Shown here one piece after another: positions 8,677 through 18,565 of a stretch of 57,309 nt of DNA (the stretch's first letter is position 1; each line of letters opens with the position of its first letter). The notes beneath the pieces were generated by a model that was not told where the DNA came from, did not search any database, and worked only from the letters and a program-made list of their open reading frames with translations. Source of the stretch: Gammaproteobacteria bacterium (GTDB lineage: Bacteria; Pseudomonadota; Gammaproteobacteria; Ga0077536); assembly GCA_024234975.1 (NCBI GenBank), contig JACKNH010000027.1, forward strand, positions 1 through 57,309, written 5' to 3'. The translations under genes were made by a program, and so were the position numbers.

Positions 8677-9693
8677 ATGGCCGGTTCGGAAATTCTCTCG
8701 CAGGATGAAATCGACGCGCTGCTGTCGGGTGTAGACAGCGGCGAAGTCGAGGTTGAAACCGGGCCGGAACCTGCCGGTGAAAGCGGCAAGGCCTACGATT
8801 TCACCAGCCAGGACCGCATTGTCCGAGGTCGGATGCCGACCCTGGAAATGATCAATGATCGTTTCGCCCGCAACATCCGCCAGAGCCTGTTCAATATGTT
8901 TCGCCGTTCGCCGGATGTCTCCTGCGAAGGCGTTCAGATGATGAAGTTCGGCGAGTATGTTCACACGCTGGTGGTGCCGACCAACCTCAACATCGTCAAG
9001 GTACCACCGCTGCGTGGATACGGTCTGGTGGTGTTGAATCCCAAGCTGATTTTTGCCCTGGTCGACTGCTTCTTCGGCGGCAACGGCGGTGCGTACAACA
9101 AGGTGGAGGGACGAGAATTCACCGAAACCGAGATGCGCATCGTCAAACGGGTTCTGCAACTCATATTCGCTGATCTGAAAAGCGCATGGGCGCCGGTATT
9201 GCCGGTCAATTTCGAGTACCTGAATACCGAGCACAATCCGCAGTTCGCCAACATCGTCTCACCGAGTGAGGTTGTCGTTGTATCGACTTTCCATATCGAT
9301 ATGGAAGGCGGTTCCGGCTATGTCCACGTCACCATGCCGTACTCGATGCTGGAACCGCTGCGCGAGATTCTGGATGCGGGTATTCAGAGCGAAGTCGAGG
9401 AAAAGGACGAGCGCTGGGCGACCGGCATGCGCGACCAGATCAAGCTCGCCAAAGTGAAGATTCACAGCACCCTGGCCCGCACCCAGCTCAGTTTGCGCGA
9501 TGTCACCAATCTGAAAGTGGGTGACATCATCCAGCTGGACCTGCCAACCCATGTGGTTGCGCGCGCACAAGGTGTGCCGATTTTCAAGGCGAAATACGGT
9601 GTCTCGCGCGGCAATCTTGCCCTGCGGGTGGCCGACGGCATCAAGAAGGACGAACTGATTGCAATGGAACTGATCCCGTCGAACAAGCAATGA
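8677..9693 (+). CDS. fliM: Flagellar motor switch protein FliM
   Basis: This is a 338-residue C-ring protein. The extreme N terminus carries the CheY-P docking motif (ILSQDEIDALLSG), then come the CheC-like middle domain with its GGNGG loop and the C-terminal SpoA domain (TQLSLRDVTNLKVGDIIQL). It joins FliG and FliN in the switch that sets rotation direction. It starts 7 bases after fliL. Retention of the docking motif implies a working chemotaxis pathway encoded elsewhere. Confidence 0.95.
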   Translation: MAGSEILSQDEIDALLSGVDSGEVEVETGPEPAGESGKAYDFTSQDRIVRGRMPTLEMINDRFARNIRQSLFNMFRRSPDVSCEGVQMMKFGEYVHTLVVPTNLNIVKVPPLRGYGLVVLNPKLIFALVDCFFGGNGGAYNKVEGREFTETEMRIVKRVLQLIFADLKSAWAPVLPVNFEYLNTEHNPQFANIVSPSEVVVVSTFHIDMEGGSGYVHVTMPYSMLEPLREILDAGIQSEVEEKDERWATGMRDQIKLAKVKIHSTLARTQLSLRDVTNLKVGDIIQLDLPTHVVARAQGVPIFKAKYGVSRGNLALRVADGIKKDELIAMELIPSNKQ

Positions 9694-9704
9694 GTGATTG
9701 ACCC

Positions 9705-10082
9705 ATGACAGAAGAAACCGAAGAGAAAATCAGCTGGGACGCGGTAGGCATGGACCTGCCGGCGGAAGAGGTGCAGTCGGCCAAGATGGATGATCTTGGC
9801 GCTGGCACGCTGGATCGGACAGACGGCACAAATCTCGAAAGCATTCTGGAGATTCCGGTGACGCTTTCCGTGGAAATCGGTAGTACCGCGATCAGCATCC
9901 GCAACCTGCTGCAACTGAACCAGGGGTCCGTAGTGGAGCTGGACCGCATCGCTGGCGAGCCGCTGGATGTATTGGTGAACGGCACCTTGATTGCGCACGG
10001 CGAAGTTGTCGTCGTCAATGACAAGTTCGGTATTCGCCTTACTGACATCATCAGCGCCCACGAGCGCGTGACCCGGCTCTGA
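9705..10082 (+). CDS. fliN: Flagellar motor switch protein FliN
   Basis: This 125-residue protein has an acidic N-terminal tail and a C-terminal SpoA/SpoAB domain (about residues 48-122: LEIPVTLSVEIGSTAISI, RIAGEPLDVLVNGTLIAHGE). FliN builds the lower C-ring and binds FliH to bring export cargo to the gate. It follows fliM by 11 bases and lies in the same operon. Confidence 0.94.
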   Translation: MTEETEEKISWDAVGMDLPAEEVQSAKMDDLGAGTLDRTDGTNLESILEIPVTLSVEIGSTAISIRNLLQLNQGSVVELDRIAGEPLDVLVNGTLIAHGEVVVVNDKFGIRLTDIISAHERVTRL

Positions 10083-10091
10083 GCGCACTGC

Positions 10092-10421
10092 ATGAACCAG
10101 GATCCGTTGAGCGTGTCCAGCTTGTTTCAGGTCGTTGGCGGCCTGGCGCTGGTACTGATATTGCTGGGCGGACTGGTCCTGCTATTGAAACGACTGAACC
10201 TTGCGCCGGCCAATCGCAAGGGCTCGATGCGCGTCATCGAATCGCTGGCCCTGGGGCCGCGTGATCGTCTGGCCGTGGTGCAGGTCGGTGAGCGGCGGAT
10301 GTTGCTGGGTATCAGTCCCGGCCGGATTCAGCACCTATGTGAACTTGAAGGTAAAGAAGCTGCCGATTTTCAATCCGCCCTGGACACCGAAGTCCGTGCG
10401 GTTGCGAAGGTGAGCGCATGA
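10092..10421 (+). CDS. fliO: Flagellar protein FliO
   Basis: This 109-residue protein has one N-terminal membrane helix (about residues 10-32, VVGGLALVLILLGGLVLL) and a small cytoplasmic domain (MRVIESLALGPRDRLAVVQV). FliO is the scaffold that helps FliP form its export-gate ring. It sits between fliN and fliP and overlaps fliP by 4 bases (ATGA), implying coupled translation. Confidence 0.9.
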   Translation: MNQDPLSVSSLFQVVGGLALVLILLGGLVLLLKRLNLAPANRKGSMRVIESLALGPRDRLAVVQVGERRMLLGISPGRIQHLCELEGKEAADFQSALDTEVRAVAKVSA

Positions 10422-11164
10422 TTCGCCGATCGCTGATGTGGGTGGTCACCGGCCTGGGCATACTGATGGGTGCTGCCGTTCAGGCGCAGGGCGTGGAAGC
10501 GATGTCTGTCACCACCGCGACCGATGGCACCCAGACCTACACGCTGACGCTGCAGATCATGTTGTTCATGACACTGCTGTCCGTGCTGCCGGCGCTGTTG
10601 ATGACCATGACGTCGTTCACCCGTATCGTCATCGTACTGGCGATATTGCGGCAGGCGCTTGGAACGGCGCAGACGCCATCCAACCAGATTCTGCTGGGTC
10701 TGGCCTTGTTCATGACGCTTTTCATCATGACCCCGGTCATCGATCAGGTCTACCAGGATGCAGTGACGCCATACGTCAACGAAGAGGTGGGAATCACCGA
10801 AGCATTGCAGATGGGTGAGGCGCCGCTGCGCGATTTCATGCTGGCGCAGACCCGCGAATCCGATATCGAGCTGTTCGCATCCATTGCACAGATTCCGGAC
10901 ATGGCGGGCCCGGAGGATTTGCCGTTCACGGTGCTGGTGCCATCGTTTGTCACCAGTGAACTCAAAACCGCGTTCCAGATTGGCTTTCTGATCTTCATCC
11001 CCTTCCTGATCATCGATCTCGTGGTCGCCAGCGTGCTGATGTCCATGGGCATGATGATGTTGTCTCCCCTGATCATTTCACTGCCGTTCAAGCTCATGTT
11101 GTTCGTGCTGGTCGATGGTTGGGCGTTGACCGTGGGCACGCTGGCCGGCAGTTTCTATACCTGA
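10418..11164 (+). CDS. fliP: Flagellar export gate protein FliP
   Basis: This is a 248-residue polytopic membrane protein. It begins with a cleavable signal peptide, as FliP usually does (about residues 1-24), followed by about four helices with the family segments LLSVLPALLMTMTSFTRIVI and FLIDLVVASVLMSMGMMM-type helices. FliP forms the central pore of the type III export gate with FliQ and FliR. The start overlaps the fliO stop. Confidence 0.95.
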   Translation: MIRRSLMWVVTGLGILMGAAVQAQGVEAMSVTTATDGTQTYTLTLQIMLFMTLLSVLPALLMTMTSFTRIVIVLAILRQALGTAQTPSNQILLGLALFMTLFIMTPVIDQVYQDAVTPYVNEEVGITEALQMGEAPLRDFMLAQTRESDIELFASIAQIPDMAGPEDLPFTVLVPSFVTSELKTAFQIGFLIFIPFLIIDLVVASVLMSMGMMMLSPLIISLPFKLMLFVLVDGWALTVGTLAGSFYT

Positions 11165-11174
11165 AAGGTCCGCC

Positions 11175-11444
11175 ATGACGCCGGAAACCGTCACGACCAT
11201 CGGCCGCCACGCCCTTGAGCTGACCATCGTGCTAATGCTGATCATGGTGGTGCCTTCATTGATCGCGGGCCTGATGATCAGCATTTTTCAGGCCGCGACC
11301 CAGATCAACGAAATGACATTGAGCTTCATTCCCAAGCTCATCGCCACGGTGCTGGTCATGTTGCTGGCCGGACCCTATCTGTTACAACTCATCACCGGCT
11401 TCACCCTTGAGCTCTATTCCTCGATTCCGGAGCTGATTGGATGA
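11175..11444 (+). CDS. fliQ: Flagellar export gate protein FliQ
   Basis: This 89-residue protein has two transmembrane helices (about residues 14-40 and 50-77) and the family segment ISIFQAATQINEMTLSFIPK. It packs around the FliP/FliR gate. Its last bases overlap the fliR start (ATGA at 11441-11444), so the two are probably translated together. Confidence 0.95.
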   Translation: MTPETVTTIGRHALELTIVLMLIMVVPSLIAGLMISIFQAATQINEMTLSFIPKLIATVLVMLLAGPYLLQLITGFTLELYSSIPELIG

Positions 11445-12217
11445 TCTCGCTTACCGACGCGCAGATCATCGCGCTGGTCGATAGCTGGTTGTGGCCATTT
11501 CTGCGGGTTTCGGCGCTGGTTATGGCTGCGCCAATCATCGGCACCCGCACGGTCCCCATGCAGATCAGGGCGTCGCTGGCGCTGCTCATCACCGCGGTGC
11601 TGGTACCGGTTGTGCCGCGCACCGGTGTCATCGATGCGTTCTCGCCCGAAGGTATTGCCACTTGCGTGGCGCAAGTCCTGACCGGCGTCGGCATCGGCCT
11701 GGCGCTGCGGTTGATTTTCATGGTGATGGAAGTGGCCGGGCAGATCATCGCGCAGCAGATGGGGCTGGGCTTTGCTGCCTTGATTGATCCGCAATCCGGC
11801 GCCCAGGTACCCGTCATCAGCCAGTTCTACATCATCATGGCCACATTGTTGTTTCTGTCAGTCAATGGCCATCTGTTGATGATTGAAGTGCTGGCGAACA
11901 GCTTTGACCTGATACCGATTTCGGTGGAGAGCATCGGCCGCGGCGGATTGATGGCGGTGGTCGATTGGGCCGGATCGTTGTTGGCAATCGCAGTGCAGAT
12001 GTCGCTGCCGGTCATCGTTGCACTGCTGGTGGTTAACGTCGCGCTGGGCGTCATGGGGCGCGCGGCGCCGCAACTGAACATCATCGCCGTCGGCTTTCCG
12101 ATCATGATCGTGTTTGGCGTGGCTGTGGCCATCGTGTCACTTGCCAGTCTGGATGAATATTTTACTGCGCTGATGGAAACCGCCTTCATGACGGTCAACC
12201 TGATGCTGGCGGGCTGA
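11441..12217 (+). CDS. fliR: Flagellar export gate protein FliR
   Basis: This 258-residue membrane protein has about six hydrophobic segments and the family stretch GLGFAALIDPQSGAQVPVIS near residue 110. FliR completes the FliP5-FliQ4-FliR1 gate. It overlaps fliQ and is followed 5 bases later by flhB. Confidence 0.94.
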   Translation: MISLTDAQIIALVDSWLWPFLRVSALVMAAPIIGTRTVPMQIRASLALLITAVLVPVVPRTGVIDAFSPEGIATCVAQVLTGVGIGLALRLIFMVMEVAGQIIAQQMGLGFAALIDPQSGAQVPVISQFYIIMATLLFLSVNGHLLMIEVLANSFDLIPISVESIGRGGLMAVVDWAGSLLAIAVQMSLPVIVALLVVNVALGVMGRAAPQLNIIAVGFPIMIVFGVAVAIVSLASLDEYFTALMETAFMTVNLMLAG

Positions 12218-12221
12218 CGGC

Positions 12222-13343
12222 ATGGCAGAGAACGACGCCGCACAGGGCCAGGAACGCACAGAAGAGGCCACTCCCAAACGTCGCGAAGATGTACGCGAAA
12301 AGGGCGACACACCCCGCTCGCGTGAACTCAATACCATGATGATGCTGATGGTGGGCGCGTCACTGTTGCTGCTCGCCGGTGGCCATGTGGGCGAACGATT
12401 GGCGACATTGTTTCGCGACACATTGACCCTGTCCCGGCAGGAAATCTTCAGCACGAAGCACATGTTCGACACGTTGATGTCGAATGCGCTGGACGCGATT
12501 TACGCGTTGGCGCCGTTTCTCGCGGTTACCGTTGTCATCGCGCTCGGCGCACCGCTGGTCATGGGCGGTTGGGTGTTCAACCCCGGCAACGCGGCGCCCA
12601 AGTTCTCCCGGCTGAATCCGTTGTCGGGCATCAAGCGTGTGTTCGGGGTGCAAGGCATCGTCGAAGCTGCGAAAGCGTTGCTCAAGTTTCTGCTGGTCGG
12701 CGTGTTCGCCATCGCTGTGCTGTACAACGACATGCACAAGGTGCTGCAACTTGGCCGCTCAGATCTCGGCCATTCAGTGATGGATTCGCTCTACCTGGTG
12801 GGCAAGACATTCCTGATTGTCTCGACCGCAACGATCGTCATTGCCATGTTCGATGCGCCCTTCCAGTTGTGGCAGTTCACCCGCAAGTTGCGCATGACCA
12901 AGCAGGAAGTGCGCGAAGAAATGAAGGACATGGAAGGCAAGCCGGAAGTGAAATCGAAAATCCGGCAGAAGCAGCAGGAAGTGGCGATGCGGCGCATGAT
13001 GGAGGAGGTGCCGAAAGCCGACGTTGTGATCACCAACCCGACGCACTTTGCGGTGGCGCTGAAATACGACGCGGACAGGATGAGCGCGCCGCGCGTGGTG
13101 GCCAAAGGCGCGGATCTGGTGGCCGGCCGCATTCGCGAGATCGCCGCCGCCAACAACGTCATGCTGATGAGCGCGCCACCCTTGGCGCGAGCCTTGTTCC
13201 ATTCCACCAAGCTGAACCAGGAAATTCCGGCGGGTCTGTACGTCGCCGTTGCCCAGGTGCTGGCTTATGTATTCCAACTGAAGCAGGGCGCGGACGTCCG
13301 ACCACCGCAGGACCTGCCAATACCTGACGAACTCGCAAGGTAG
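12222..13343 (+). CDS. flhB: Flagellar export switch protein FlhB
   Basis: This is a 373-residue protein with four N-terminal membrane helices and a cytoplasmic tail. The tail carries the self-cleavage motif NPTH at residues 272-275 (VVITNPTHFAVAL). Cleavage there, together with FliK, switches secretion from hook to filament substrates. The N terminus has the typical ERTEEATPKRREDVREKG. It starts 5 bases after fliR. Confidence 0.96.
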   Translation: MAENDAAQGQERTEEATPKRREDVREKGDTPRSRELNTMMMLMVGASLLLLAGGHVGERLATLFRDTLTLSRQEIFSTKHMFDTLMSNALDAIYALAPFLAVTVVIALGAPLVMGGWVFNPGNAAPKFSRLNPLSGIKRVFGVQGIVEAAKALLKFLLVGVFAIAVLYNDMHKVLQLGRSDLGHSVMDSLYLVGKTFLIVSTATIVIAMFDAPFQLWQFTRKLRMTKQEVREEMKDMEGKPEVKSKIRQKQQEVAMRRMMEEVPKADVVITNPTHFAVALKYDADRMSAPRVVAKGADLVAGRIREIAAANNVMLMSAPPLARALFHSTKLNQEIPAGLYVAVAQVLAYVFQLKQGADVRPPQDLPIPDELAR

Positions 13344-13348
13344 ATTCG

Positions 13349-15430
13349 ATGGAAGCCGTACTGCGCAGTCTCAATATCACGAGTTGGCAGCAAGCCGGTC
13401 TCGGCGCGCCGATTCTGCTGTTCCTGATGCTGGCGATGATGGTGGTGCCTTTGCCGCCATTCATGCTGGATATGCTGTTCACTTTCAACATATCGCTGTC
13501 GCTGGTGATTCTGCTGGCATCGGTCTACAGCCGGCGGCCCTTGGACTTTGCAGTATTTCCGACAGTGCTGCTGGTCAGCACCTTGCTGCGCCTGGCGCTG
13601 AACATCGCTTCGACCCGTGTCGTGCTGTTACATGGCCATACCGGCAGCGCGGCTGCCGGTCACGTCATCGAGGCTTTCGGCGAATTCGTCATCGGCGGAA
13701 ATTACGCGGTTGGTTTCGTCGTCTTCGCGATCCTGGTCATCATCAACTTCGTCGTCATTACCAAGGGCGCGGGCCGAATCTCGGAAGTCAGTGCGCGTTT
13801 CACCTTGGACGCGATGCCCGGCAAACAGATGGCCATCGATGCCGATTTGAACGCAGGCATCATCAACCAGGACGAGGCCCGCGCGCGCCGCCAGGAAGTA
13901 GGGCAGGAGGCTGACTTCTACGGCTCGATGGATGGTGCCGGCAAGTTCGTCCGCGGCGACGCCATCGCCGGACTGCTCGTGCTGGTCATCAACATCGTCG
14001 GCGGGATCATCATCGGCACGGTCAATCACGGCATGTCCATTGGTGATGCACTTCGCGTGTTCACGCTGCTGACCATCGGTGATGGCCTGGTCGCACAGAT
14101 CCCGGGGCTGTTGCTGTCCACCGCGTCGGCAATCATGGTCACCCGCGTATCTGCCGCCAGTGATATGGGGCAGCAGGTCCTGTCACAGTTGTTCGATAAC
14201 CCCCGCGCACTTGCGGTCACCGCGGGTGTGCTCGGCATCATGGGCGTGATTCCCGGTATGCCTAACGTCGCCTTTCTGAGCATGGCCGGCGCGGCCGGCT
14301 ACGGGGCATGGTGGATTGCCAAGCGCAAGCAGGGATCGCAACAGGAGGAGACCGTAGCGCCGCCGCCCAAGCCGGCGCCGGAATCCCGTGATTTGAATTG
14401 GGAAGATGTGCTGCCGACCGACGCACTGGGCCTGGAGGTCGGCTACCGGCTGATCCCGCTGGTCGATCGCAACCAGGGGGGGGAATTGCTCAACCGCTTG
14501 CGCGGCGTGCGCAAGAAGTTGTCGCAGGAGCTCGGCTTCCTGGTGCCTTCCGTGCACATCCGCGACAACCTCGATCTCCCGCCCAGCGGTTACCGGGTGT
14601 CGGTGTTCGGGGTCACCGTCGCCCAGGCGGAAATCCAGCCGGACCGGGAACTTGCGATCAATCCCGGCCAGGTGCACGGCGAAGTGCAGGGCATGGCGGG
14701 TACGGATCCGGTGTTCAATCTGCCGGCGACCTGGATTGAAACCGGTCAACGCGAATACGCCCAGGCTATGGGATACACCGTCGTTGATGCCAGTACGGTC
14801 GTCGCCACGCATGTCAGCCAGATCGTGCAGGACCACGCCCATGAACTGCTCGGGCATGAGGAAGCGCAGAAACTGCTCGATGGTCTGAAAAAGAGTCATC
14901 CCCGACTCGTGGAGGACGTCACGCCGAAACTTCTGCCGCTGTCAGCCATTGTGAAGGTGCTGCAGAACCTGTTGCGCGAACAGGTACCGATTCGCGATGG
15001 CCGGACAATCCTCGAGGTACTGTCGGAACACGGAACACGGAGTCAAGATCCTGGCGAACTCACCGCCGCAGTACGGATTTCCCTCGGTCGGGTCATTGTT
15101 CAGCAAATCAATGGTTTAAACGAAGAATTGCCGGTTATGACGCTGGCGCCGTCGTTGGAACAGTTATTGCAGAAGTCTGTGCAGAACATAAATGGCGGCG
15201 GAATTGCGTTGGAACCGAACATGGCAGGGCGTCTCACCCAGACACTGAAGGAAGCCCATCAGAACCAGGAGATGGCGGGGCAGCCTTCCATCCTGGTCGT
15301 GCCGGACAACCTGCGTGACTTCCTCGCCCGCTTTGTCCGTTCGTATATCAAGCAGATGCATGTCCTGGCGTACAGCGAACTGCCGGACAACAAGCAACTG
15401 CGCATCGTCGCCACCATCGGTAACGACTAG
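13349..15430 (+). CDS. flhA: Flagellar export protein FlhA
   Basis: This is a 693-residue protein with about eight N-terminal membrane helices (to about residue 330), the conserved FHIPEP-type loop (VSARFTLDAMPGKQMAIDAD) and a large cytoplasmic domain that docks chaperone-cargo complexes. It starts 6 bases after flhB. The length matches the family. Confidence 0.96.
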   Translation: MEAVLRSLNITSWQQAGLGAPILLFLMLAMMVVPLPPFMLDMLFTFNISLSLVILLASVYSRRPLDFAVFPTVLLVSTLLRLALNIASTRVVLLHGHTGSAAAGHVIEAFGEFVIGGNYAVGFVVFAILVIINFVVITKGAGRISEVSARFTLDAMPGKQMAIDADLNAGIINQDEARARRQEVGQEADFYGSMDGAGKFVRGDAIAGLLVLVINIVGGIIIGTVNHGMSIGDALRVFTLLTIGDGLVAQIPGLLLSTASAIMVTRVSAASDMGQQVLSQLFDNPRALAVTAGVLGIMGVIPGMPNVAFLSMAGAAGYGAWWIAKRKQGSQQEETVAPPPKPAPESRDLNWEDVLPTDALGLEVGYRLIPLVDRNQGGELLNRLRGVRKKLSQELGFLVPSVHIRDNLDLPPSGYRVSVFGVTVAQAEIQPDRELAINPGQVHGEVQGMAGTDPVFNLPATWIETGQREYAQAMGYTVVDASTVVATHVSQIVQDHAHELLGHEEAQKLLDGLKKSHPRLVEDVTPKLLPLSAIVKVLQNLLREQVPIRDGRTILEVLSEHGTRSQDPGELTAAVRISLGRVIVQQINGLNEELPVMTLAPSLEQLLQKSVQNINGGGIALEPNMAGRLTQTLKEAHQNQEMAGQPSILVVPDNLRDFLARFVRSYIKQMHVLAYSELPDNKQLRIVATIGND

Positions 15431-15441
15431 AGGCTGCCACC

Positions 15442-16623
15442 GTGGGAATGAAGGTCAAACGCTATTTCGCGGAAACGATGCGGCAGGCACTGGAAATCGT
15501 CCGCGAAGCAGAAGGGCCGGACGTGATGATCCTGTCCAATCGCAAGGTCGAAGGTGGCGTCGAATTGTTGACGGCCATCGAAACCTCCGACGACGGCCCC
15601 GAGATTCGGGAATTGCCGGATGTCGACCTGCGCGGTCCGCTGGTGCGCAACGACAGCAAGCCCGCCGTTAGCGATGACCAGGCAGCGCCGTCAGTATGGA
15701 CCAGCAACGTCGCGACGCAGAGCATGCAAAACGAGCTGCGCACGTTACGCGCGTTGGTCGAGCGTCAGCTTTCCGCGACGGCGTGGCGTGATTTCAAACA
15801 TGAACATCCCCTGCATGCCTCGCTGGTTCGCGGGCTTGCGCAATTGGGCATGCAGATGCCCTTGGCGCGCGCAATCGCCAGCGAAATTTCCGAACTGAAG
15901 GATTACGACGCCGCGTGGCGCCATTGCCTGGCCATTCTTGCGCACAAGTTGCGTACTGAAACCCCAGGCTGGATGGAGAACGGCGGCATCGTCGCATTTG
16001 TCGGCCCGGCGGGCGCCGGCAAATCCACCGTCCTCGCCAAGTTGGCGGCGCGTTTTGCATTGACCCACGGCGCCGACAGCGTCGCCCTCATTGCGGCGGA
16101 TAACGTTCGCATTGCAGCCCAACAGCAGCTGCGCGCCTTCGGTCGAATTCTTGGTGTCGCCGTACGCAGTGTTGTTGATCCCGGCGAAGTCCACGACACC
16201 GTGGCCAGCCTGCAGCGCCATCGTTTGATCCTGATCGATACGGCGGGGCTGTCGCCTGCCGATGACCACATGGTGAATCTTTTCCGCGAGCTGCGCCGAC
16301 CCGAGCTCGGTGCGGTATTGGAACTCGTGGTGCCGGCCACCACTGATTACCGCACGTTGTCACGCACTGTGCAGGCATACGTAGAGCAAGGTGTTCGCGG
16401 TGCAGTGCTGACCCGCATGGATGAGGCGGCTGAACTTGGCGCGTGTCTGTCGGTTCTGGTGGAGCAGGAACTGTCGCTCAATTTCGTATGCGCCGGGCAA
16501 AAGGTGCCGGATGACATTGAGGTCGCCCGCGCGCATCAGGTCGTCGCTCGCGCGGTGCAACTGACCAGGGACGCGGCCAGTGTTCCGGACAACATGGTGC
16601 TCGAACAGGCTTTTGCGCCCTGA
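15442..16623 (+). CDS. flhF: Flagellar biosynthesis GTPase FlhF
   Basis: This is a 393-residue SRP-type GTPase. The basic N-terminal region is MKVKRYFAETMRQAL, the G1 loop is GPAGAGKST (about residue 193) and the G3 region is LIDTAGL. FlhF places the flagellum at the pole and sets number with FlhG. Two starts are possible: GTG at 15442, well spaced from AGAGG, or ATG at 15448, which gives the usual MKVKR beginning. It suggests polar flagellation. Confidence 0.94.
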   Translation: MGMKVKRYFAETMRQALEIVREAEGPDVMILSNRKVEGGVELLTAIETSDDGPEIRELPDVDLRGPLVRNDSKPAVSDDQAAPSVWTSNVATQSMQNELRTLRALVERQLSATAWRDFKHEHPLHASLVRGLAQLGMQMPLARAIASEISELKDYDAAWRHCLAILAHKLRTETPGWMENGGIVAFVGPAGAGKSTVLAKLAARFALTHGADSVALIAADNVRIAAQQQLRAFGRILGVAVRSVVDPGEVHDTVASLQRHRLILIDTAGLSPADDHMVNLFRELRRPELGAVLELVVPATTDYRTLSRTVQAYVEQGVRGAVLTRMDEAAELGACLSVLVEQELSLNFVCAGQKVPDDIEVARAHQVVARAVQLTRDAASVPDNMVLEQAFAP

Positions 16624-16685
16624 AGGACGCGGTGTCCGGTTCCGATAAAGCAACGATAAACCTATAAAGCAGATAACAAGAGAGC

Positions 16686-17561
16686 ATGCGCGTGAGGAAT
16701 TCTTCGGTCGAAATGCTGGCCCCGGGCGGCGGTAATCACGGTCCTCAGGTTGTTGCCGTGACCAGTGGCAAAGGCGGCGTCGGCAAATCCACGGTTTCGA
16801 TCAATCTGGCGATTGCATTGGCGCAGGCGGGCAAGCGCGTAGTGCTGGTCGATGTGGATCTGGGGCTTGCGAACATAGACATCATGCTCGGCCTGCGGCC
16901 GACGCATAACCTCTCTCATGTGCTGGCAGGTGAGTGCCAGCTGTCTGACATCATCATGGAAGGTCCAGCCGGTATCCGGGTGATCCCTTCATCATCCGGT
17001 CTGCGTGAAATGGCGGAACTCGGTGATCGTGAGCGCGCCGGGATCATCTACGCCTTCAGCGCGCTGGCCGATGATGCGGACGTAGTGCTGCTCGATACCG
17101 CTGCCGGCATCTCCGGCAACACCACCCAGTTCTGTACTGCCGCGCAGGATGTGCTTGTTGTTGTCTGCAACGAACCGGCATCCATTGCCGATGCCTACGC
17201 GACGATCAAGGTCTTGAATCAATACGGGCGTAATCGCTTCCGGGTTCTGGTGAACATGGCAAACAGTCCGGCTGATGCAGCCGATCTGTTCCAGAAACTG
17301 GTGACGGTGACGGACCGTTTTCTGAATGTAACTCTCGAGTTAACCGGCACAATCCCGCGCGACGCCAAGGTTTCCGAAGCGGCGCGCAAGAGAGAGTCGG
17401 TAACGCTGAGTTACCCGTCAACCCCGGCTGCCGTGGCGTTCAAGAAACTTGCCATGGCAACCGATAAATGGCCGAGACCGTCCGTAGCCAGCGGCGCGCT
17501 CGAATTTTTCGTGGAGCAGTTGGTACAACCATCTGCAATGGGGAGGCATGCACAGGCATGA
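16686..17561 (+). CDS. flhG: Flagellar number regulator FlhG/FleN (ParA-type ATPase)
   Basis: This 291-residue MinD/ParA ATPase has the deviant Walker A motif TSGKGGVGKST (about residues 27-37), VLVDVDLGLANIDIMLGL and VLLDTAAGISG. FlhG limits flagellar number by restraining the FleQ/FlrA master regulator. It follows flhF after 62 bases and overlaps fliA by 4 bases (ATGA). Confidence 0.95.
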   Translation: MRVRNSSVEMLAPGGGNHGPQVVAVTSGKGGVGKSTVSINLAIALAQAGKRVVLVDVDLGLANIDIMLGLRPTHNLSHVLAGECQLSDIIMEGPAGIRVIPSSSGLREMAELGDRERAGIIYAFSALADDADVVLLDTAAGISGNTTQFCTAAQDVLVVVCNEPASIADAYATIKVLNQYGRNRFRVLVNMANSPADAADLFQKLVTVTDRFLNVTLELTGTIPRDAKVSEAARKRESVTLSYPSTPAAVAFKKLAMATDKWPRPSVASGALEFFVEQLVQPSAMGRHAQA

Positions 17562-18289
17562 GCATACGTGCTTATAAACAGACTTCGGAGTCCCGTGCGG
17601 ACACGCAGGCTGACACAATTACAAAACACGCACCGCTGGTTAAACGTATCGCCTTTCATCTGATGAGCCGCCTGCCGCCAAGCGTGCAGATGGATGACCT
17701 GGTTCAGGCCGGAATGATCGGGTTGCTTGAAGCGGCACGGAATTACGACGCCAGCCAGGGCGCAAGTTTCGAAACCTACGCCGGTATTCGCATCCGCGGC
17801 GCCATGCTCGACGAAATCCGCAAAGGCGATTGGGCGCCACGCTCCCTGCATCGCAAAGTGCGCGAGATTTCCAAGGCGATCTCGGAAGTTGAAGCCGAGA
17901 AGGGCACCCACTCCAAGGATGTGGAAATCGCCAAGCGCGCCGGCATGTCGCTCAACGAGTACTACCAGACCTTGCAGGATGCCAGCGGTTACCGGGTGTT
18001 CAGCCTGGAAGACCTGCCCGAAGGCGATGAAAGCATGATGGATTCGATTGGCGACCGCATCAAAGGGCCGCACGAAGCCGTCGAAGATGATCTGTTCACC
18101 CAGGCATTGGCCGATGCCATAGATACATTGCCCGAGCGCGAGCGCCTGGTGATGTCGCTTTACTACAAGGAAGAATTGAACCTGCGTGAAACGGGCGAAG
18201 TACTCGGCGTCAGCGAATCCCGTGTCTGCCAGATTCACGCCCAGGCGCTGGCCCGCCTGAAATCCAAGATGACTGAATGGACGACCTGA
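17558..18289 (+). CDS. fliA: Flagellar sigma factor FliA (sigma-28)
   Basis: This 243-residue protein has regions 2 (PLVKRIAFHLMSRLPPSVQMDDLVQAGMIG as two adjoining segments), 3 and 4 (LPERERLVMSLYYKEELNL, then VLGVSESRVCQIHAQALARL). The start at 17558 is chosen because it gives the short N terminus usual for FliA and overlaps the flhG stop; the frame is open further upstream inside flhG. FliA directs late genes such as flagellin and chemotaxis genes, none of which are in this window. Confidence 0.95.
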   Translation: MSIRAYKQTSESRADTQADTITKHAPLVKRIAFHLMSRLPPSVQMDDLVQAGMIGLLEAARNYDASQGASFETYAGIRIRGAMLDEIRKGDWAPRSLHRKVREISKAISEVEAEKGTHSKDVEIAKRAGMSLNEYYQTLQDASGYRVFSLEDLPEGDESMMDSIGDRIKGPHEAVEDDLFTQALADAIDTLPERERLVMSLYYKEELNLRETGEVLGVSESRVCQIHAQALARLKSKMTEWTT

Positions 18290-18416
18290 AAAAAGCCGGC
18301 AGGATGCTGGCGCTTTTGGAAAACACCTGAACATCGCAAGCAACGGAAAGCCCGTGACGTAAGGTCAGTTTTCTCCTACTGCCCACGCGGTATCTTGTCA
18401 GGCTCTTGCCCGGTTC

Positions 18417-18445
18417 GGCCCCGGGGAAGGGCCTGTTTTCTTTTC
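18417..18445 (+). terminator. Probable intrinsic terminator after fliA
   Basis: A GGCCC/GGGCC stem (18417-18421 with 18429-18433) and a 7-base loop are followed by a T-rich run, TGTTTTCTTTT. It lies 130 bases downstream of fliA and before the next sigma-54 promoter, so it plausibly ends the flagellar operon. The stem is short. Confidence 0.45.
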
Positions 18446-18565
18446 GGCCTTCCAATCAGTCATACGCGTTCACTTGTCTGGCGGCCGCCTGGCCCGGGAT
18501 TCGGGTGTTGCAGGCGCAAATATCGGGAATCCCCCGATTCCGGCGCCAAAATCCGGTGATTATTC

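Noticed and set aside
16622..16648. A sigma-28-like TCCGATAA before flhG
   Set aside because: The matching -35 region is poor, and flhG follows flhF by only 62 bases in what looks like one transcript.
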